From NCBI GenBank assembly GCA_039192515.1, contig JBCCXA010000008.1, positions 1 through 64,000 of the forward strand: a stretch of DNA of 64,000 nucleotides, written 5' to 3'. This DNA comes from Verrucomicrobiota bacterium (lineage in GTDB: Bacteria; Verrucomicrobiota; Verrucomicrobiia; Methylacidiphilales; JBCCWR01). Shown here one piece after another: positions 28,798 to 38,572 of this stretch. A program made the translations under genes and the position numbers. The notes beneath the pieces are model-generated. The model was given only the letters and a program-made list of their open reading frames with translations, ran no database searches and had not been told where the DNA came from. The stretch's first letter is position 1, and each line of letters opens with the position of its first letter.

Positions 28798-29337
28798 TCA
28801 AGAAACCCTATATTTGCGACCACCTGTAAAAGCATAATAGGCGTTATAGAAGGTATTGTGTATGCTTTGAAGCTCGTATGCTTGATTATAAAATGTAGGA
28901 TCTAAGAGGTAGTTCTTGCCATCCTTTTTCCAAATGACCCAAGCGTGGTGCACCCTGCTTTTAGGAGTTCTTTTGCCGATCACGATTTTAACATTCTTCA
29001 CGCCAGCTTTTTTGAGACGCTCATACAGCATAATCGACTTGCCCTTACAGTCAGCAGAGTTGCTAGAAACAACTTCAGAAGGCCTTTTCCAAGTAGAGGT
29101 ATACTTGTATGGGATGGTATTGATTTCCTTCATCCACTGGTTGACCTTATATAATTCAGGCTCAACTCCCTTGCCAGAGGTCTTAAGAATAGGTTCAACT
29201 CGAGCAATCATTTTGTCATAGGGGGTAGTGCCTACTTTTCGTAGCTCGAGCGCAAAGAGCCCATCATGCAGTCCAAGGAGCGTGAGTAGCACAAGCCCAA
29301 GAAAACCTTTCTTGATAAAAGAATTAACCTGATTCAT
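28798..29337 (-). CDS. Secreted transglutaminase-like cysteine protein
   Basis: A 179-residue exported protein with an N-terminal hydrophobic signal (FLGLVLLTLLGLHDGLFA). The core has the Cys-His-Asp order of bacterial transglutaminase-like cysteine proteases: SNSADCKGKSIMLYERLKKAG (Cys), SRVHHAWVIW (His) and KNYLLDPTFY (Asp). These domains hydrolyse peptides or crosslink proteins; several process surface adhesins together with secreted partners. No partner gene is adjacent; a giant RTX protein is encoded 2 kb to the right on the same strand. Confidence 0.82.
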   Translation of the reverse strand: MNQVNSFIKKGFLGLVLLTLLGLHDGLFALELRKVGTTPYDKMIARVEPILKTSGKGVEPELYKVNQWMKEINTIPYKYTSTWKRPSEVVSSNSADCKGKSIMLYERLKKAGVKNVKIVIGKRTPKSRVHHAWVIWKKDGKNYLLDPTFYNQAYELQSIHNTFYNAYYAFTGGRKYRVS

Positions 29338-29760
29338 GTACTATATTTCGTCCCAAGACATAAGCGCCATGGCATGAATCAAAAACCGAGATAGCAAATT
29401 ATTAACTTGATATTATGATGATTATAACATGTTGATAAAGAATGATTTATAACAACGATTGATGCTTACAATTGTTTCATATTATCAGGTTAGAATAAGA
29501 CACTAAATGCCTGATGAATAAGGATGTCTAATCATAGTGCTCTGGGTAAAAAGCAAAAAATACTCCCCATCGATAGCTAAACTTTAAGAGGTGGGTAAAA
29601 AGTTACCTGTTTTAGCTACTTTAAGCGGGTGATTTGATACAAATAGATGGAAAGAAATGGCTGTAGGAGAAAAAATTTCAAGTGGAGACGACTTTTGCGG
29701 GATTCATGGGAGGATATTTTGGTTTTAGAGCTTAATTTAAGTTGAAAGGGGCTGTCGGAG
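29338..29760. other. 423-bp gap upstream of thrC
   Basis: AT-rich. It contains a direct repeat TGGGTAAAAAG at 29543-29553 and 29592-29602, the second one inside a small hairpin (GGTAA/TTACC). GCCATGGCATGAATCAAA near 29370 resembles one end of repeat copy B but nothing follows it. No reading frame of note and no known riboswitch was recognised. Confidence 0.4.
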
Positions 29761-31149
29761 ATGCGACCTTGTCCAAGACTTATGGAAGAAAAGAAGCAAT
29801 ACCACTCATGGTTTCAGTGCATAGAGGAAAGTTGTTGTGATACCTATCCCCTAGATACTGTGACTTATCGATGTGAATCTTGTAACTCGCTGCTGGAAGT
29901 TAGGCACGATTACGCAGCACTGCGTCAAAAATCAGCAGAAGAATGGAAACAGCTTTTTGAGCAGCGGTATAAAGCTAGCAATTGGCCATACGGCTCGGGT
30001 GTATGGGGTAAGAAGGAATGGGTGCTGCCAACTGTTCAGAATGACAATGTTATTTCACTTTATGAGGGCGGAACCAACCTCTTTTGGGCTGAGCGATTGG
30101 GAAAGGTAATTGGTCTAGAAGATTTATGGGTAAAATTATGTGGAAACACCCACAGCGGCTCTTTTAAAGACCTCGGGATGACCGTCCTAGTCTCGCAAGT
30201 CAATGAAATGATTGCCAAAGGTGCCCCTATAAAAGCTGTAGCCTGTGCCTCAACTGGAGATACCTCAGCAGCTTTGGGTGTCTATTGTGCTGCGGCCGGA
30301 ATCAAATCGATTGTCCTGCTGCCTAAAGGTAAGATCTCCATTGCCCAATTGGTTCAGCCTGTTGCGAACGATTCTCTCGTTTTATCTTTAGACACCGATT
30401 TTGACGGTTGCATGAAAGTCGTGCAGGAGATCACCAAAGATGAGAGTATTTATCTGGCGAACTCCATGAACTCCTTAAGAGTTGAAGGACAAAAGACTGT
30501 AGGGATTGAGATTATCCAGCAGTTTAAGTGGGAAGTTCCTGATGTCATGATTATACCAGGGGGAAATTTGGGCAATGTCTCTGCCTTAGGTAAGGGCCTA
30601 TCCATGCTTCAAAAAATGGGGCTCATTCATAAATTGCCAAGACTCGTGGTTGCTCAGGCAGCCAGGGCTAATCCCCTATACAGAGCATATAAGGCAGGCT
30701 GGGAAAATTTTGAAGCCATTACCGCTGAAAAGACGCTAGCGAGTGCTATCCAAATTGGTAATCCGGTTAGCATACAGAAAGCTATTCGAGCTTTGAAAAA
30801 ATTTGATGGTATTGTCGAACAAGCTACCGAGCAGGAACTCGCGGAGGCCTCTGCACTAGGTGATAAGACTGGAATGTTCAATTGTCCTCACACGGGAGTA
30901 GCCTTGGCTGCGATGATAAAATTGCTAAAATCAGGTAAGATTGATAAATCTGAAAAAGTTGTGGTTATTTCAACTGCCCACGGCTTGAAGTTTACCGATT
31001 TCAAAGTGAAATATCATGAGGAAGCTTTAGATTTCACGAGTAAATATGCTAACAAGCCTGTTGAATTAGCACCCAATGTAGACGCTGTAAAAGAAGCGTT
31101 AGATTACACCCTAAAACAAGAGACTGTTGTTTCCTCGCCGAACTTATGA
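29761..31149 (+). CDS. thrC: Threonine synthase
   Basis: PLP enzyme that converts O-phosphohomoserine to threonine. The 462-residue protein has an N-terminal Cys-rich segment ([14 protein letters not shown] ... [10 protein letters not shown]) found in the class I/plant-type enzymes, the PLP Lys in [13 protein letters not shown] near residue 134, and [15 protein letters not shown] and [14 protein letters not shown] for phosphate binding. The start at 29761 has GAAAGGGG ten bases upstream; Met8 is less well supported. It appears to be a single-gene unit, with no homoserine genes nearby. Confidence 0.95.
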   Translation: MRPCPRLMEEKKQYHSWFQCIEESCCDTYPLDTVTYRCESCNSLLEVRHDYAALRQKSAEEWKQLFEQRYKASNWPYGSGVWGKKEWVLPTVQNDNVISLYEGGTNLFWAERLGKVIGLEDLWVKLCGNTHSGSFKDLGMTVLVSQVNEMIAKGAPIKAVACASTGDTSAALGVYCAAAGIKSIVLLPKGKISIAQLVQPVANDSLVLSLDTDFDGCMKVVQEITKDESIYLANSMNSLRVEGQKTVGIEIIQQFKWEVPDVMIIPGGNLGNVSALGKGLSMLQKMGLIHKLPRLVVAQAARANPLYRAYKAGWENFEAITAEKTLASAIQIGNPVSIQKAIRALKKFDGIVEQATEQELAEASALGDKTGMFNCPHTGVALAAMIKLLKSGKIDKSEKVVVISTAHGLKFTDFKVKYHEEALDFTSKYANKPVELAPNVDAVKEALDYTLKQETVVSSPNL

Positions 31150-31160
31150 ACACAATTTGG

Positions 31161-31427
31161 TTATAAATCAAGTACAGTTATATTGACCGGAACAGAAACA
31201 CGCTCCAAAAGTAGGCTTGTCATAATTTCTATGCTCTCACTATATGAGCCTGGTGGCATGCCATCTGAAACATCGTCGTTTTTAACCTCGAAGATGTTTT
31301 TGTCGGTATCAGCATCATCGATAAAATATAATATCTCTGTGACTACTGGTTCAGGTTGTGGATCTAGTATTGGCTCATGTTCCAACTCTGACTTTGGTTT
31401 ATCATCGAAATAACTCCTATAAGCCAA
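31161..31427 (-). CDS. Small acidic protein at the end of the giant gene (uncertain)
   Basis: An 88-residue frame overlapping the last 11 bp of the 1839-residue gene on the same strand. The product is acidic with no signal peptide and no recognised domain (PILDPQPEPVVTEILYFIDDAD). The 4-to-11-bp type of overlap suggests coupling; equally, it could be a lost C-terminal extension of the giant protein. Coding status is uncertain. Confidence 0.4.
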   Translation of the reverse strand: MAYRSYFDDKPKSELEHEPILDPQPEPVVTEILYFIDDADTDKNIFEVKNDDVSDGMPPGSYSESIEIMTSLLLERVSVPVNITVLDL

Positions 31428-34400
31428 GACTGTTCGATGGATCAGTCAGCAAGGTGTCACCATTAAATTGAATATATTCAATATTTTTAAGGATATTCTC
31501 ACCATCAAGCCATAAGCTACTCGAGATAGTATAAGATTTTGAGTTTAACTGCGTAATAATGTAATCATCGATACGACCCTGCATAACAGCTGTATCTGTG
31601 CCGGGTCCGCCATCTAATACGTCAGAGCCACCACCGGCAATAAGAATATCATTACCTTTACCACCATTCAGTTTGTCATCACCAAAACCGCCGTAGAGGA
31701 TATCGTCACCACTCCCACCATTAACAACGTCATCTCCAAATTGAGCAAAAATCAAATCGTCCTTATTTGTACCGAGGAATTTTTCATTTTCACTGTATGT
31801 CACGTTGTTCATAGTAATACTGGCATTACCAATGTTATCTTTAGCGTAACCAAATGTCAGTGAATTAACTTCAACAGAAGTTTCAAATTGATTCCAATAA
31901 CCACCATTGAGGCGTATGACATAGTGAACGGTTTCAACCATACCGGTTAGGCGGTCAGAGAAATACTCCTCCATGACAACAAAACGCTCTCCGTTCATTT
32001 CAACCATTCCATTCTTATTCACGAGATATTCTAGGTCAGAAACGGTTAACACCATAGATAACTCTTTACCAATATTATCAAAATCGTGACCATCTTGATG
32101 GTGATCAATGAAAGGAGCGTAAGTCGCGCCAGCTGAATCTATTTTAACTCCCCAAATACCAGTCACGTAGGACTCAGGATCAACATTACCGGTTTTAACT
32201 TCATCACTATCGAAAATATAATTTTCATCTGTTACCTTTACTTTCTCCAATAATAAATCGTTACTCCTAGTCGCAGAATACGCTAATGTATTGCTTTGAG
32301 AACCCAAAATTACCGTAAATCGATTCTCCACAACATTACTACCGTCATTGTCTGTAAAATCAGGAGCAGACCTTAATTTAGTAGTACTACGATTACCATG
32401 ATAGGTAGTAGAAAATAAATCAGATGTTTCACCGAGTACAACATCATGTGATATCGGCCTGTCTAGTCGGTCGATTGTCGTATCTGAAATGCTTAGATTG
32501 ACAAACGTATGATCCATAACAGAGCTGCCCTGATGCTGGATGGGGTCTGTTGAAAAGTAAACCTTGTTAAATGACTTAGCTCCAGCGCCGAAATTATCAA
32601 GGTAAACGCCATTTAAGGCTACTTCGTATGCTTGTTGATAGGCTCCTCCTGCAAATGCTTGCCCGGCATGACCAGTAATTCCACTACCAACGCCATCTTC
32701 TGGATAGGTACCGCTGACAATTGTATCAATAGCTGTAACTTGTGAAGTATTTACGACAAAGAATCCTGACCTTTCTATGTTATAGGATTGATGATTAGTA
32801 TAGATACTTCTTATGTCATGTTCTAATGCTCCAATATCTCTTCCAACCATACCGGCCCCCTCTTCAACCCAAATACCAGTATGCGTTGCAGTTGCCATAT
32901 TATTGTCAAACCGAAACACTGGTATGTCCCTGGCTGCAACCATTCCATCCAGACCACCAGATCGGTCTAGCGCATTGGCGTATGGTAGAAGAAAATCTGG
33001 TAGATCTTCAATATTTATGGTCGCGCTTTGGCCACCACTACCATCGACAAAAAAGGGAGCTGAGTCCGAACTGATTGATTTATTATTAGTCACTTCAATC
33101 ATTCTTGATTCAAACCAAAAACCTACTCCGGTGTTACCAAAATCTTGATTTCCGACAGTAGATCTTTCATCAGCAGGCTTACTAGTACCAATCATTTTCA
33201 TCGCTACGTTATTGTCCCAAGCACCCATTTCATCACCAGTTTCCGATACAAAACCAGCTCCGAAAACATCATAAGTTACATTATCAGTCAGAGTGGCAAG
33301 ACCTGCATGATGCGTCATTCCCCACCCAGGTGATCCCCAGACTAGATTGCCAGATAGATATGCGCCGCCATAACCTATGTCATCATCAAGATTTTTATCG
33401 CCAGATTCCATAAAACCATTCATGTGTAAATGAAGAGAATATCGGCCACGATGATTAGTAATATCGATAGGATCTTCAGCATGACCTTCTATATCAATGT
33501 CATCAATTGGTATAGATTTGTCAGTTCGTCCTAAGCCCGCGAAATTTACGTCCTGTATTGAAACGTCAGTTGTATGCATAAACATAGTATGGCCATTTTG
33601 CGTGATGACTTTCATTTCAACTGAGTCAACATAGCCATTTCCATCCGTATTAGTTGAGACTTCTGAACGAATTTGAACATTCTTACTTAAATTTATTACT
33701 GTTGGAGATAATCTAGTTTCGAGCGACCCATCTGAATCAGTGTCTAGCTCGGTGACTTTATGGTCATATTTTAATTTATCTTCAAGACCGACAACTAGCT
33801 TTCCGTCAAGTATGTCCAGGGAAGAAATGGCTGTTTGCTCGTCATAGGTTTTTTGATCATCTGGTCGATAATATTCTGTACCGCCAACTACAATTATGTC
33901 GCCTAAACTCCAACCTATTTCATTTTGAATATCAGCTAAATTTGAAGTATTATTTAAGTTATATTTTGATATATCGATATATATAAAGTCATCACCATCT
34001 TGTCCGGTTTCAGACATCTCTAAATGGCCGATTTTTTTTCTTCCTTTAATATCAACTTTCCCTTCAGTTACTATGCCCAGTGACATTTGCTCCGGATCCC
34101 ATTGATATCTGCCAAGAACACCATGACCATCATTTACTTTTTCCCCATTAGCAGTATATTTGCGGTCTTTTAGTCCATTGATTTTATTGCTGTTGTAAGG
34201 ACTAATTACAATATCTAATAGATTGCCAGAACTACCATCAATGTTTAATTCAGATCCAGGAGTTGTTACGATAGTATCTACTTGCAGACGTGATGTGCCA
34301 CTGTCTGAGGTAACATTGAAGTTTCCATCAACATGAATATAAAAAATATGTGTGTTAGCATTGTTTGAACTATATGTAACATCAACACCGTGATGAATAT

Positions 34401-36936
34401 GTACAATCGCACCCTCATCTGGTATATGTCCCATCATCCACGTGTTAGGATCATTCCAATCACCATTTTGCATGGCAGCATGAGTAGCAAAGTCATTAAT
34501 GTTATCGGAAACACTTGTTATACTGGTAAAGTGGCCATGCCCACCGTGGCCATCATCGTCATCCATATCGCCATGACCGTCATCGTCATCCATATCGCCA
34601 TGGCCGTCATCGTCATCCATATCGCCATGGCCGTCATCGTCATCCATATCGCCATGGCCGTCATCGTCCATTCCATCATCTTCTGTATCTTCAGACGCCA
34701 CGGAAAAGGTGAGTTTGTTTAAATTGAGTCTTCCATTATCGAAGACAAAGCGCACTTCCTTCTCTCCTGGAGTAAGCTGAACATTTTCTAAGGTGACATC
34801 TGTCCAGTTCTGCCATCCCTTCTTGGAATTTTTTCTAAGCAAAGACATGTTGCCCACATTCACCCCATCTATTTCAATATGAAAGTTGCGCAGGCTGGTT
34901 ATACCAGTAGCCACCCGAGCCGTAATGTTGTAAGCCGCGGCTTGGGTGACATCCACGCTGTAGCTTAGATATTCGCCTGCGGTCACCCAAGCCAAATTAT
35001 AACCCCCTCCGGTATCCGAGGTGACTTCGATATCTACATCATCATTACGATATTGGTTTCCATTGTTTCCGGGGGTGGAATCGAAGTAAGCCACTCCATT
35101 AGCCCCTATGTCATAATCCTCGGCTTCGATAACCCCTGGTAAAGTATGCGAAGCACCCAACCACGGGGGGGTGCTGTTACCAGAATTGCTTTCCATTATC
35201 AAGTAAGCCACTTGTTCGGTGCCGTGGTTCCGTTCATTGTCGGCAATCTTATCTTCATCAATCCCCAGAGTCACCTGGGTGGTGTTCAGTTCATTGGGTG
35301 CAATCAGCACGGGCCATCCTCCCTCATTGACATCCATGGCTGCCGAACTCAGCACGGCTAGTTGAGCACCCGTGATTCCGCTGATAGGGTAGCTACTAAG
35401 CTTGGAGAGATCTCGGACGGAGTCTGTGCCTAACCCTGCTAAAATCTCTACTCCATTGATCTCCCAGAGACCTTCTTCAAAGATGAGCACTCCCAAGGTT
35501 TCATTGGCCCTGGTCTTTATGCTATCACTGGCCACGTGTTTACCCACATAGATGACGTCCGCTAGTGGAGGATTTGATCGTTTTTTTCCACGAGCCCAGA
35601 ACACCGACCACAGTGGGTCATTCTCACTCATTACTTGTCCCAATACCACAGGGTTAGCATAGTAATCCTGCGGTATATAGGGTTCTCCCACCCAATTATT
35701 TTTGGAGTCGGTTATGGAAGAGGTGAGTTTCACCGCCTCGAAACTCACTCCGTGCAGGTCACTCACATAGGAACCTTCTTCTACTACCATGACATGAACC
35801 GAAAGGGAGTCTACCGTACTAAGATCTCCCGGGCTCTGTAGTTTGATCTCCAAGCTATTGCCTACCGCATTGCGCACCCGCACCACAGCGGGTTCTTCAC
35901 TGCTGGTATAAACCGGAGTGGCCACCACCACCATGCTATCATAGCTCTCCGGTAAGCTAACACTTTGCCAGCTGTCACTGAGGTTGCTTAGAACCGTGCT
36001 AAAGAGCTTGGGATCACTTCTCTGGGCGTGATCATAGCTCGGATCGGTTCCATTGGTAAATTCATTGAGGTTATTCAACCCATCCAAATCAAAGTCATCA
36101 GCAGGCCCCTGACTGAGATCCAGCAAGTATTGATACTCCCATAGATCATCCAAACCGTCTTCATCAACATCGAGCCCATCGGCTAGTTTTTGATCATAAA
36201 GGGCTTGCACTTCGGTCTGAGTCAGCCCCATGTTATAGATCCGGAAGTCATCGAGACTGCCATTGAAATAATCGGTCGGGCTTTTGATTCCATCATAGAC
36301 ATCTGCCTCAGACCCCACCCCGATAAATCCATAGCGTGTGGAGCCTGTTCCAAAAGTGGTGCCGGCAACTGTTTTGGTTCTATTTAAAACTCCATCAATG
36401 TAAAGACTGAGCACACCATTATCAAAAACCGTGACAATGTGATGCCATAACCCGTTATCGATACGAGTGGTTCCTCCTATGATCTCAACAGCTCCCGAAG
36501 TAGTGGCTACGGCAAAGCCCACATCTCCTTGACCGGCACTTGACCCATTAATCTCCACTCGCCAATACTCATCCCGGTCAAAGGAGGCAATCACTTGGTT
36601 GCTTTTATCGGTGGTCTTCAACCAGAAGCTCACAGAAAAGGCCGCATAGTTAGTCCCTTGGTAGAAAAGATTGTCCATGGCCACATAGTCATTGTTCCCA
36701 TCGAATAAGATGCCCCCGCTACTCGAGTGCGTTCCGGAGGAAAAAGCTGCTCCCCCCATGAGATGGCCGGTGTAGCCATTTCCGCTTAAATCGCTGGTGG
36801 TTAACCCCGTGCCTTCTTCAAACTCATACTGCAATACTTGTGCAGATGCAGAGGTTATGAACATGTTTAATGCCAGCAGAATTAGCCACATTGATAGGCC
36901 TAAGCTCATTTCTCTCTTTGCTCTCATCTTTTTCAT
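31417..36936 (-). CDS. Giant secreted LamG-CBM6-G8-beta-helix-RTX protein
   Basis: An 1839-residue exported protein. In order: signal peptide (to about 32), LamG domain (33-250), a Ca-binding DxDxDGL segment (about 253-300), two similar H-type-lectin-like regions (305-590), CBM6 carbohydrate-binding domain (597-745), four DDDDGHGDM repeats (755-800), a G8 domain (WNDPNTWMMGHIPDEGAIVHI, about 815), a long beta-helix region of the CEMIP/hyaluronidase-like kind (900-1600), and a short RTX Ca-binding block (GGSGDDILYGGFGDDKLNGG, about 1735) before a type-1-secretion-like tail. It probably binds and perhaps cleaves extracellular polysaccharide. The N-terminal 40 percent is noticeably richer in GC than the rest, suggesting a chimera. 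Confidence 0.85.
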   Translation of the reverse strand: MKKMRAKREMSLGLSMWLILLALNMFITSASAQVLQYEFEEGTGLTTSDLSGNGYTGHLMGGAAFSSGTHSSSGGILFDGNNDYVAMDNLFYQGTNYAAFSVSFWLKTTDKSNQVIASFDRDEYWRVEINGSSAGQGDVGFAVATTSGAVEIIGGTTRIDNGLWHHIVTVFDNGVLSLYIDGVLNRTKTVAGTTFGTGSTRYGFIGVGSEADVYDGIKSPTDYFNGSLDDFRIYNMGLTQTEVQALYDQKLADGLDVDEDGLDDLWEYQYLLDLSQGPADDFDLDGLNNLNEFTNGTDPSYDHAQRSDPKLFSTVLSNLSDSWQSVSLPESYDSMVVVATPVYTSSEEPAVVRVRNAVGNSLEIKLQSPGDLSTVDSLSVHVMVVEEGSYVSDLHGVSFEAVKLTSSITDSKNNWVGEPYIPQDYYANPVVLGQVMSENDPLWSVFWARGKKRSNPPLADVIYVGKHVASDSIKTRANETLGVLIFEEGLWEINGVEILAGLGTDSVRDLSKLSSYPISGITGAQLAVLSSAAMDVNEGGWPVLIAPNELNTTQVTLGIDEDKIADNERNHGTEQVAYLIMESNSGNSTPPWLGASHTLPGVIEAEDYDIGANGVAYFDSTPGNNGNQYRNDDVDIEVTSDTGGGYNLAWVTAGEYLSYSVDVTQAAAYNITARVATGITSLRNFHIEIDGVNVGNMSLLRKNSKKGWQNWTDVTLENVQLTPGEKEVRFVFDNGRLNLNKLTFSVASEDTEDDGMDDDGHGDMDDDDGHGDMDDDDGHGDMDDDDGHGDMDDDDGHGGHGHFTSITSVSDNINDFATHAAMQNGDWNDPNTWMMGHIPDEGAIVHIHHGVDVTYSSNNANTHIFYIHVDGNFNVTSDSGTSRLQVDTIVTTPGSELNIDGSSGNLLDIVISPYNSNKINGLKDRKYTANGEKVNDGHGVLGRYQWDPEQMSLGIVTEGKVDIKGRKKIGHLEMSETGQDGDDFIYIDISKYNLNNTSNLADIQNEIGWSLGDIIVVGGTEYYRPDDQKTYDEQTAISSLDILDGKLVVGLEDKLKYDHKVTELDTDSDGSLETRLSPTVINLSKNVQIRSEVSTNTDGNGYVDSVEMKVITQNGHTMFMHTTDVSIQDVNFAGLGRTDKSIPIDDIDIEGHAEDPIDITNHRGRYSLHLHMNGFMESGDKNLDDDIGYGGAYLSGNLVWGSPGWGMTHHAGLATLTDNVTYDVFGAGFVSETGDEMGAWDNNVAMKMIGTSKPADERSTVGNQDFGNTGVGFWFESRMIEVTNNKSISSDSAPFFVDGSGGQSATINIEDLPDFLLPYANALDRSGGLDGMVAARDIPVFRFDNNMATATHTGIWVEEGAGMVGRDIGALEHDIRSIYTNHQSYNIERSGFFVVNTSQVTAIDTIVSGTYPEDGVGSGITGHAGQAFAGGAYQQAYEVALNGVYLDNFGAGAKSFNKVYFSTDPIQHQGSSVMDHTFVNLSISDTTIDRLDRPISHDVVLGETSDLFSTTYHGNRSTTKLRSAPDFTDNDGSNVVENRFTVILGSQSNTLAYSATRSNDLLLEKVKVTDENYIFDSDEVKTGNVDPESYVTGIWGVKIDSAGATYAPFIDHHQDGHDFDNIGKELSMVLTVSDLEYLVNKNGMVEMNGERFVVMEEYFSDRLTGMVETVHYVIRLNGGYWNQFETSVEVNSLTFGYAKDNIGNASITMNNVTYSENEKFLGTNKDDLIFAQFGDDVVNGGSGDDILYGGFGDDKLNGGKGNDILIAGGGSDVLDGGPGTDTAVMQGRIDDYIITQLNSKSYTISSSLWLDGENILKNIEYIQFNGDTLLTDPSNSLGL
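34552..34659 (-). repeat. 27-bp tandem repeat, four copies
   Basis: Four units of 27 bp, nearly identical, start at 34552, 34579, 34606 and 34633, with a partial fifth. Each encodes DDDDGHGDM in the giant protein. The near-identity at DNA level shows recent slippage or unequal exchange. The Asp/His-rich linker joins the CBM6 and G8 parts and would bind divalent metals. Confidence 0.92.
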
Positions 36937-37326
36937 TGGTTTTGGTAGTTAATCTTTAAGCTGTGTGTTCTATAAAATAAGCAGATACTGTCAAGTTCAT
37001 TAAAACGTAAAATGTTCATAATTTCCTATAAGAAATCTTGTTCCTACAGAAATGTTAGATGTATTTTTGAGCCATATGTTATTGGCGAGAATGTTAAAAT
37101 TCTAACCAGGCACAAATTCTCTTTAATCTTATCCTACTTGTTTTAAGCGACTTAGATTGACCCATTTCTGATTCTAAAAATTCTGCATGTGATGGTTTTC
37201 TTGAAAGAGATTTGTGACTTATTCTAGTCACTGGTGAGATATTCTTCTTTCTCCTATTTCTAAAAAAATTTTACAACAGACCCTAAGACATCTACTGACC
37301 CAGCCATCAAATCTTCAATTTTATGG
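36937..37326. other. 390-bp gap upstream of the giant gene
   Basis: AT-rich sequence between the giant gene and a receiver-like gene, both leftward. I see no frame, clear promoter pair or terminator in it. It probably holds the promoter of the giant gene. Confidence 0.35.
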
Positions 37327-37599
37327 CTATTCCAAAGTTCCTCGTTCCTCCTTTAGTTTTTTACGAATAGTCTCACAATTGATCTCGTTCGTAAGGAAAG
37401 TCAAATATTTATCCTGATACTCACCTTTGAGCTTCTTGAAATCTTTCCAACCCAAAATGGCTTCAATTTCAACTTGCTTAAGAATCTCATCTCCATAAAC
37501 CATATCAGAGGTGCTGTAAACCTGGTGCCCCATCGACTCAAGCACGATGGTCATTTGCCTCAATTTACTACTTTGTGGATGAACAACTAATATTTGCAT
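37327..37599 (-). CDS. Small receiver-like protein lacking the phospho-acceptor
   Basis: A 90-residue protein beginning MQILVVHPQSSKLRQMTIVLESMGHQVYSTSDMV, which has the beta1-alpha1 pattern of a response-regulator receiver. The acidic pair after strand 1 is missing (VVHPQ in place of VVDD), and the segment where strand 3 and its Asp would be reads EAILGWKDFKKLK. It would be a pseudo-receiver that cannot be phosphorylated. It follows a normal receiver gene by 12 bp. Confidence 0.55.
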   Translation of the reverse strand: MQILVVHPQSSKLRQMTIVLESMGHQVYSTSDMVYGDEILKQVEIEAILGWKDFKKLKGEYQDKYLTFLTNEINCETIRKKLKEERGTLE

Positions 37600-37611
37600 A
37601 ACTTGACAAAA

Positions 37612-38055
37612 TTATTCTTGCTTACGAATACCTGCTTTTTGCCTGATGCTGTTATTAGCCAGTATTTTTCTTACTTCTAAAGAGAGATTATCTACGATCA
37701 GGGATGATGCTTTTTCGATGTGTGAACTAGCTCCCAACCAGAGTAGCTCCTGCTCTAAACTTGTTTCTGGCCAACTACTCATGGTAATTATCGGGATTGT
37801 CTTAAACCCCTCTTTTTCTCTCATTCTTTTCAACAAAACTTTGCCATTGAATTCTTTTTGCTCTTCAGTGACCCCCGGGGTGTAAATATCCATAATGATG
37901 AAATCAAGATTCCTATACTCCCCTCGACAAATAGCTTCCCAGGCCGATTGACACGTTTCCTCCCCGTAAACAGTTATCCCACCCAAACCTTCCACAACAG
38001 TACCAAGTAGCTTTCTTAGCGTGTCATTGTCTTCAATCATTAAAATTTTTTTCAT
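37612..38055 (-). CDS. Single-domain response regulator receiver
   Basis: The frame opens at 38154, but MKKILMIEDNDTLRKLLGTVVEGLGG at 38055 is the true receiver start, giving 147 residues. Acidic pair EDN after strand 1, phospho-acceptor Asp in FIIMDIYTPG, and ITMSSWPETS for the Thr/Ser switch are all present; the last Lys is replaced by HIEKAS in the usual place. No output domain. No kinase gene is in the window. It sits 12 bp upstream of the pseudo-receiver and is divergent from an XRE regulator. Confidence 0.88.
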   Translation of the reverse strand: MKKILMIEDNDTLRKLLGTVVEGLGGITVYGEETCQSAWEAICRGEYRNLDFIIMDIYTPGVTEEQKEFNGKVLLKRMREKEGFKTIPIITMSSWPETSLEQELLWLGASSHIEKASSLIVDNLSLEVRKILANNSIRQKAGIRKQE

Positions 38056-38156
38056 TAATGCGTCACCATTTGGCTTGAAATGGTAATTATGGCAAATTAC
38101 ATAACGACTTCTAGCAGGGCATTTGTAATTAACGGCTCCTTTAGAGTCAAGCAATA

Positions 38157-38459
38157 ATGATCTTTGCTGCGCGTACCAAAAGAAACCTTATTGGTCCTCA
38201 ACTTCAAAAACTCCGCAAGCAACATATACTGACGAGAAATGAACTTGCGGCAAAGTGCGGGGCGTGTGGATGGGATATTGATTATAAGGTCATTGAGAAA
38301 ATAGAGAAAAAAGAGCGTTCGGTTGATGATGGTGAGCTTTATATTCTGGCGAAGATTTTCAAAATAAAGACTTGCGATCTCTACCCTACGAGGGTTCGAA
38401 ACAGTGAACTTCTTCACGTGGTCAATAAACCTAATCGTAAAATTCCTAAAGGTTCCTAG
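38157..38459 (+). CDS. XRE family DNA-binding protein
   Basis: A 100-residue helix-turn-helix protein with the pattern LIGPQLQKLRKQHILTRNELAAKCGACGWDIDYKVIEKIEKKER, then DDGELYILAKIFKI. This is a well-populated XRE subgroup of stand-alone regulators. The promoter is shared with the divergent receiver genes at 37327-38055. It is the first of two XRE genes in tandem, 113 bp apart. Target unknown. Confidence 0.85.
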   Translation: MIFAARTKRNLIGPQLQKLRKQHILTRNELAAKCGACGWDIDYKVIEKIEKKERSVDDGELYILAKIFKIKTCDLYPTRVRNSELLHVVNKPNRKIPKGS

Positions 38460-38519
38460 TTTTTCTTTCATTTCAGTTCTATTTATACTGATTCAATAAA
38501 TAACTCAACATTAAAATGT

Positions 38520-38570
38520 AGCAATATATGGCGTTTTTGATTTGGCATTTATTGGGAACCATATATTGCT
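38520..38570 (+). promoter_or_regulatory. 12-bp perfect inverted repeat before the second XRE gene
   Basis: AGCAATATATGG (38520-38531) and CCATATATTGCT (38559-38570) are perfect inverses, 27 bp apart, ending 2 bp before the ATG at 38573. They either form two operator half-sites for the XRE protein or, in the mRNA, a stem that would hide the start codon. Confidence 0.65.
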
Positions 38571-38572
38571 GC

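Noticed and set aside
28541-28801. 86-codon minus-strand frame
   Set aside because: It runs through the tRNA-Phe gene and the following hairpin, so it cannot be a real coding region.
29341-29400. Possible single arm of the dispersed repeat (GCCATGGCATGAATCAAA)
   Set aside because: Only the end resembles copy B; the core and second arm are missing, so chance likeness is possible.
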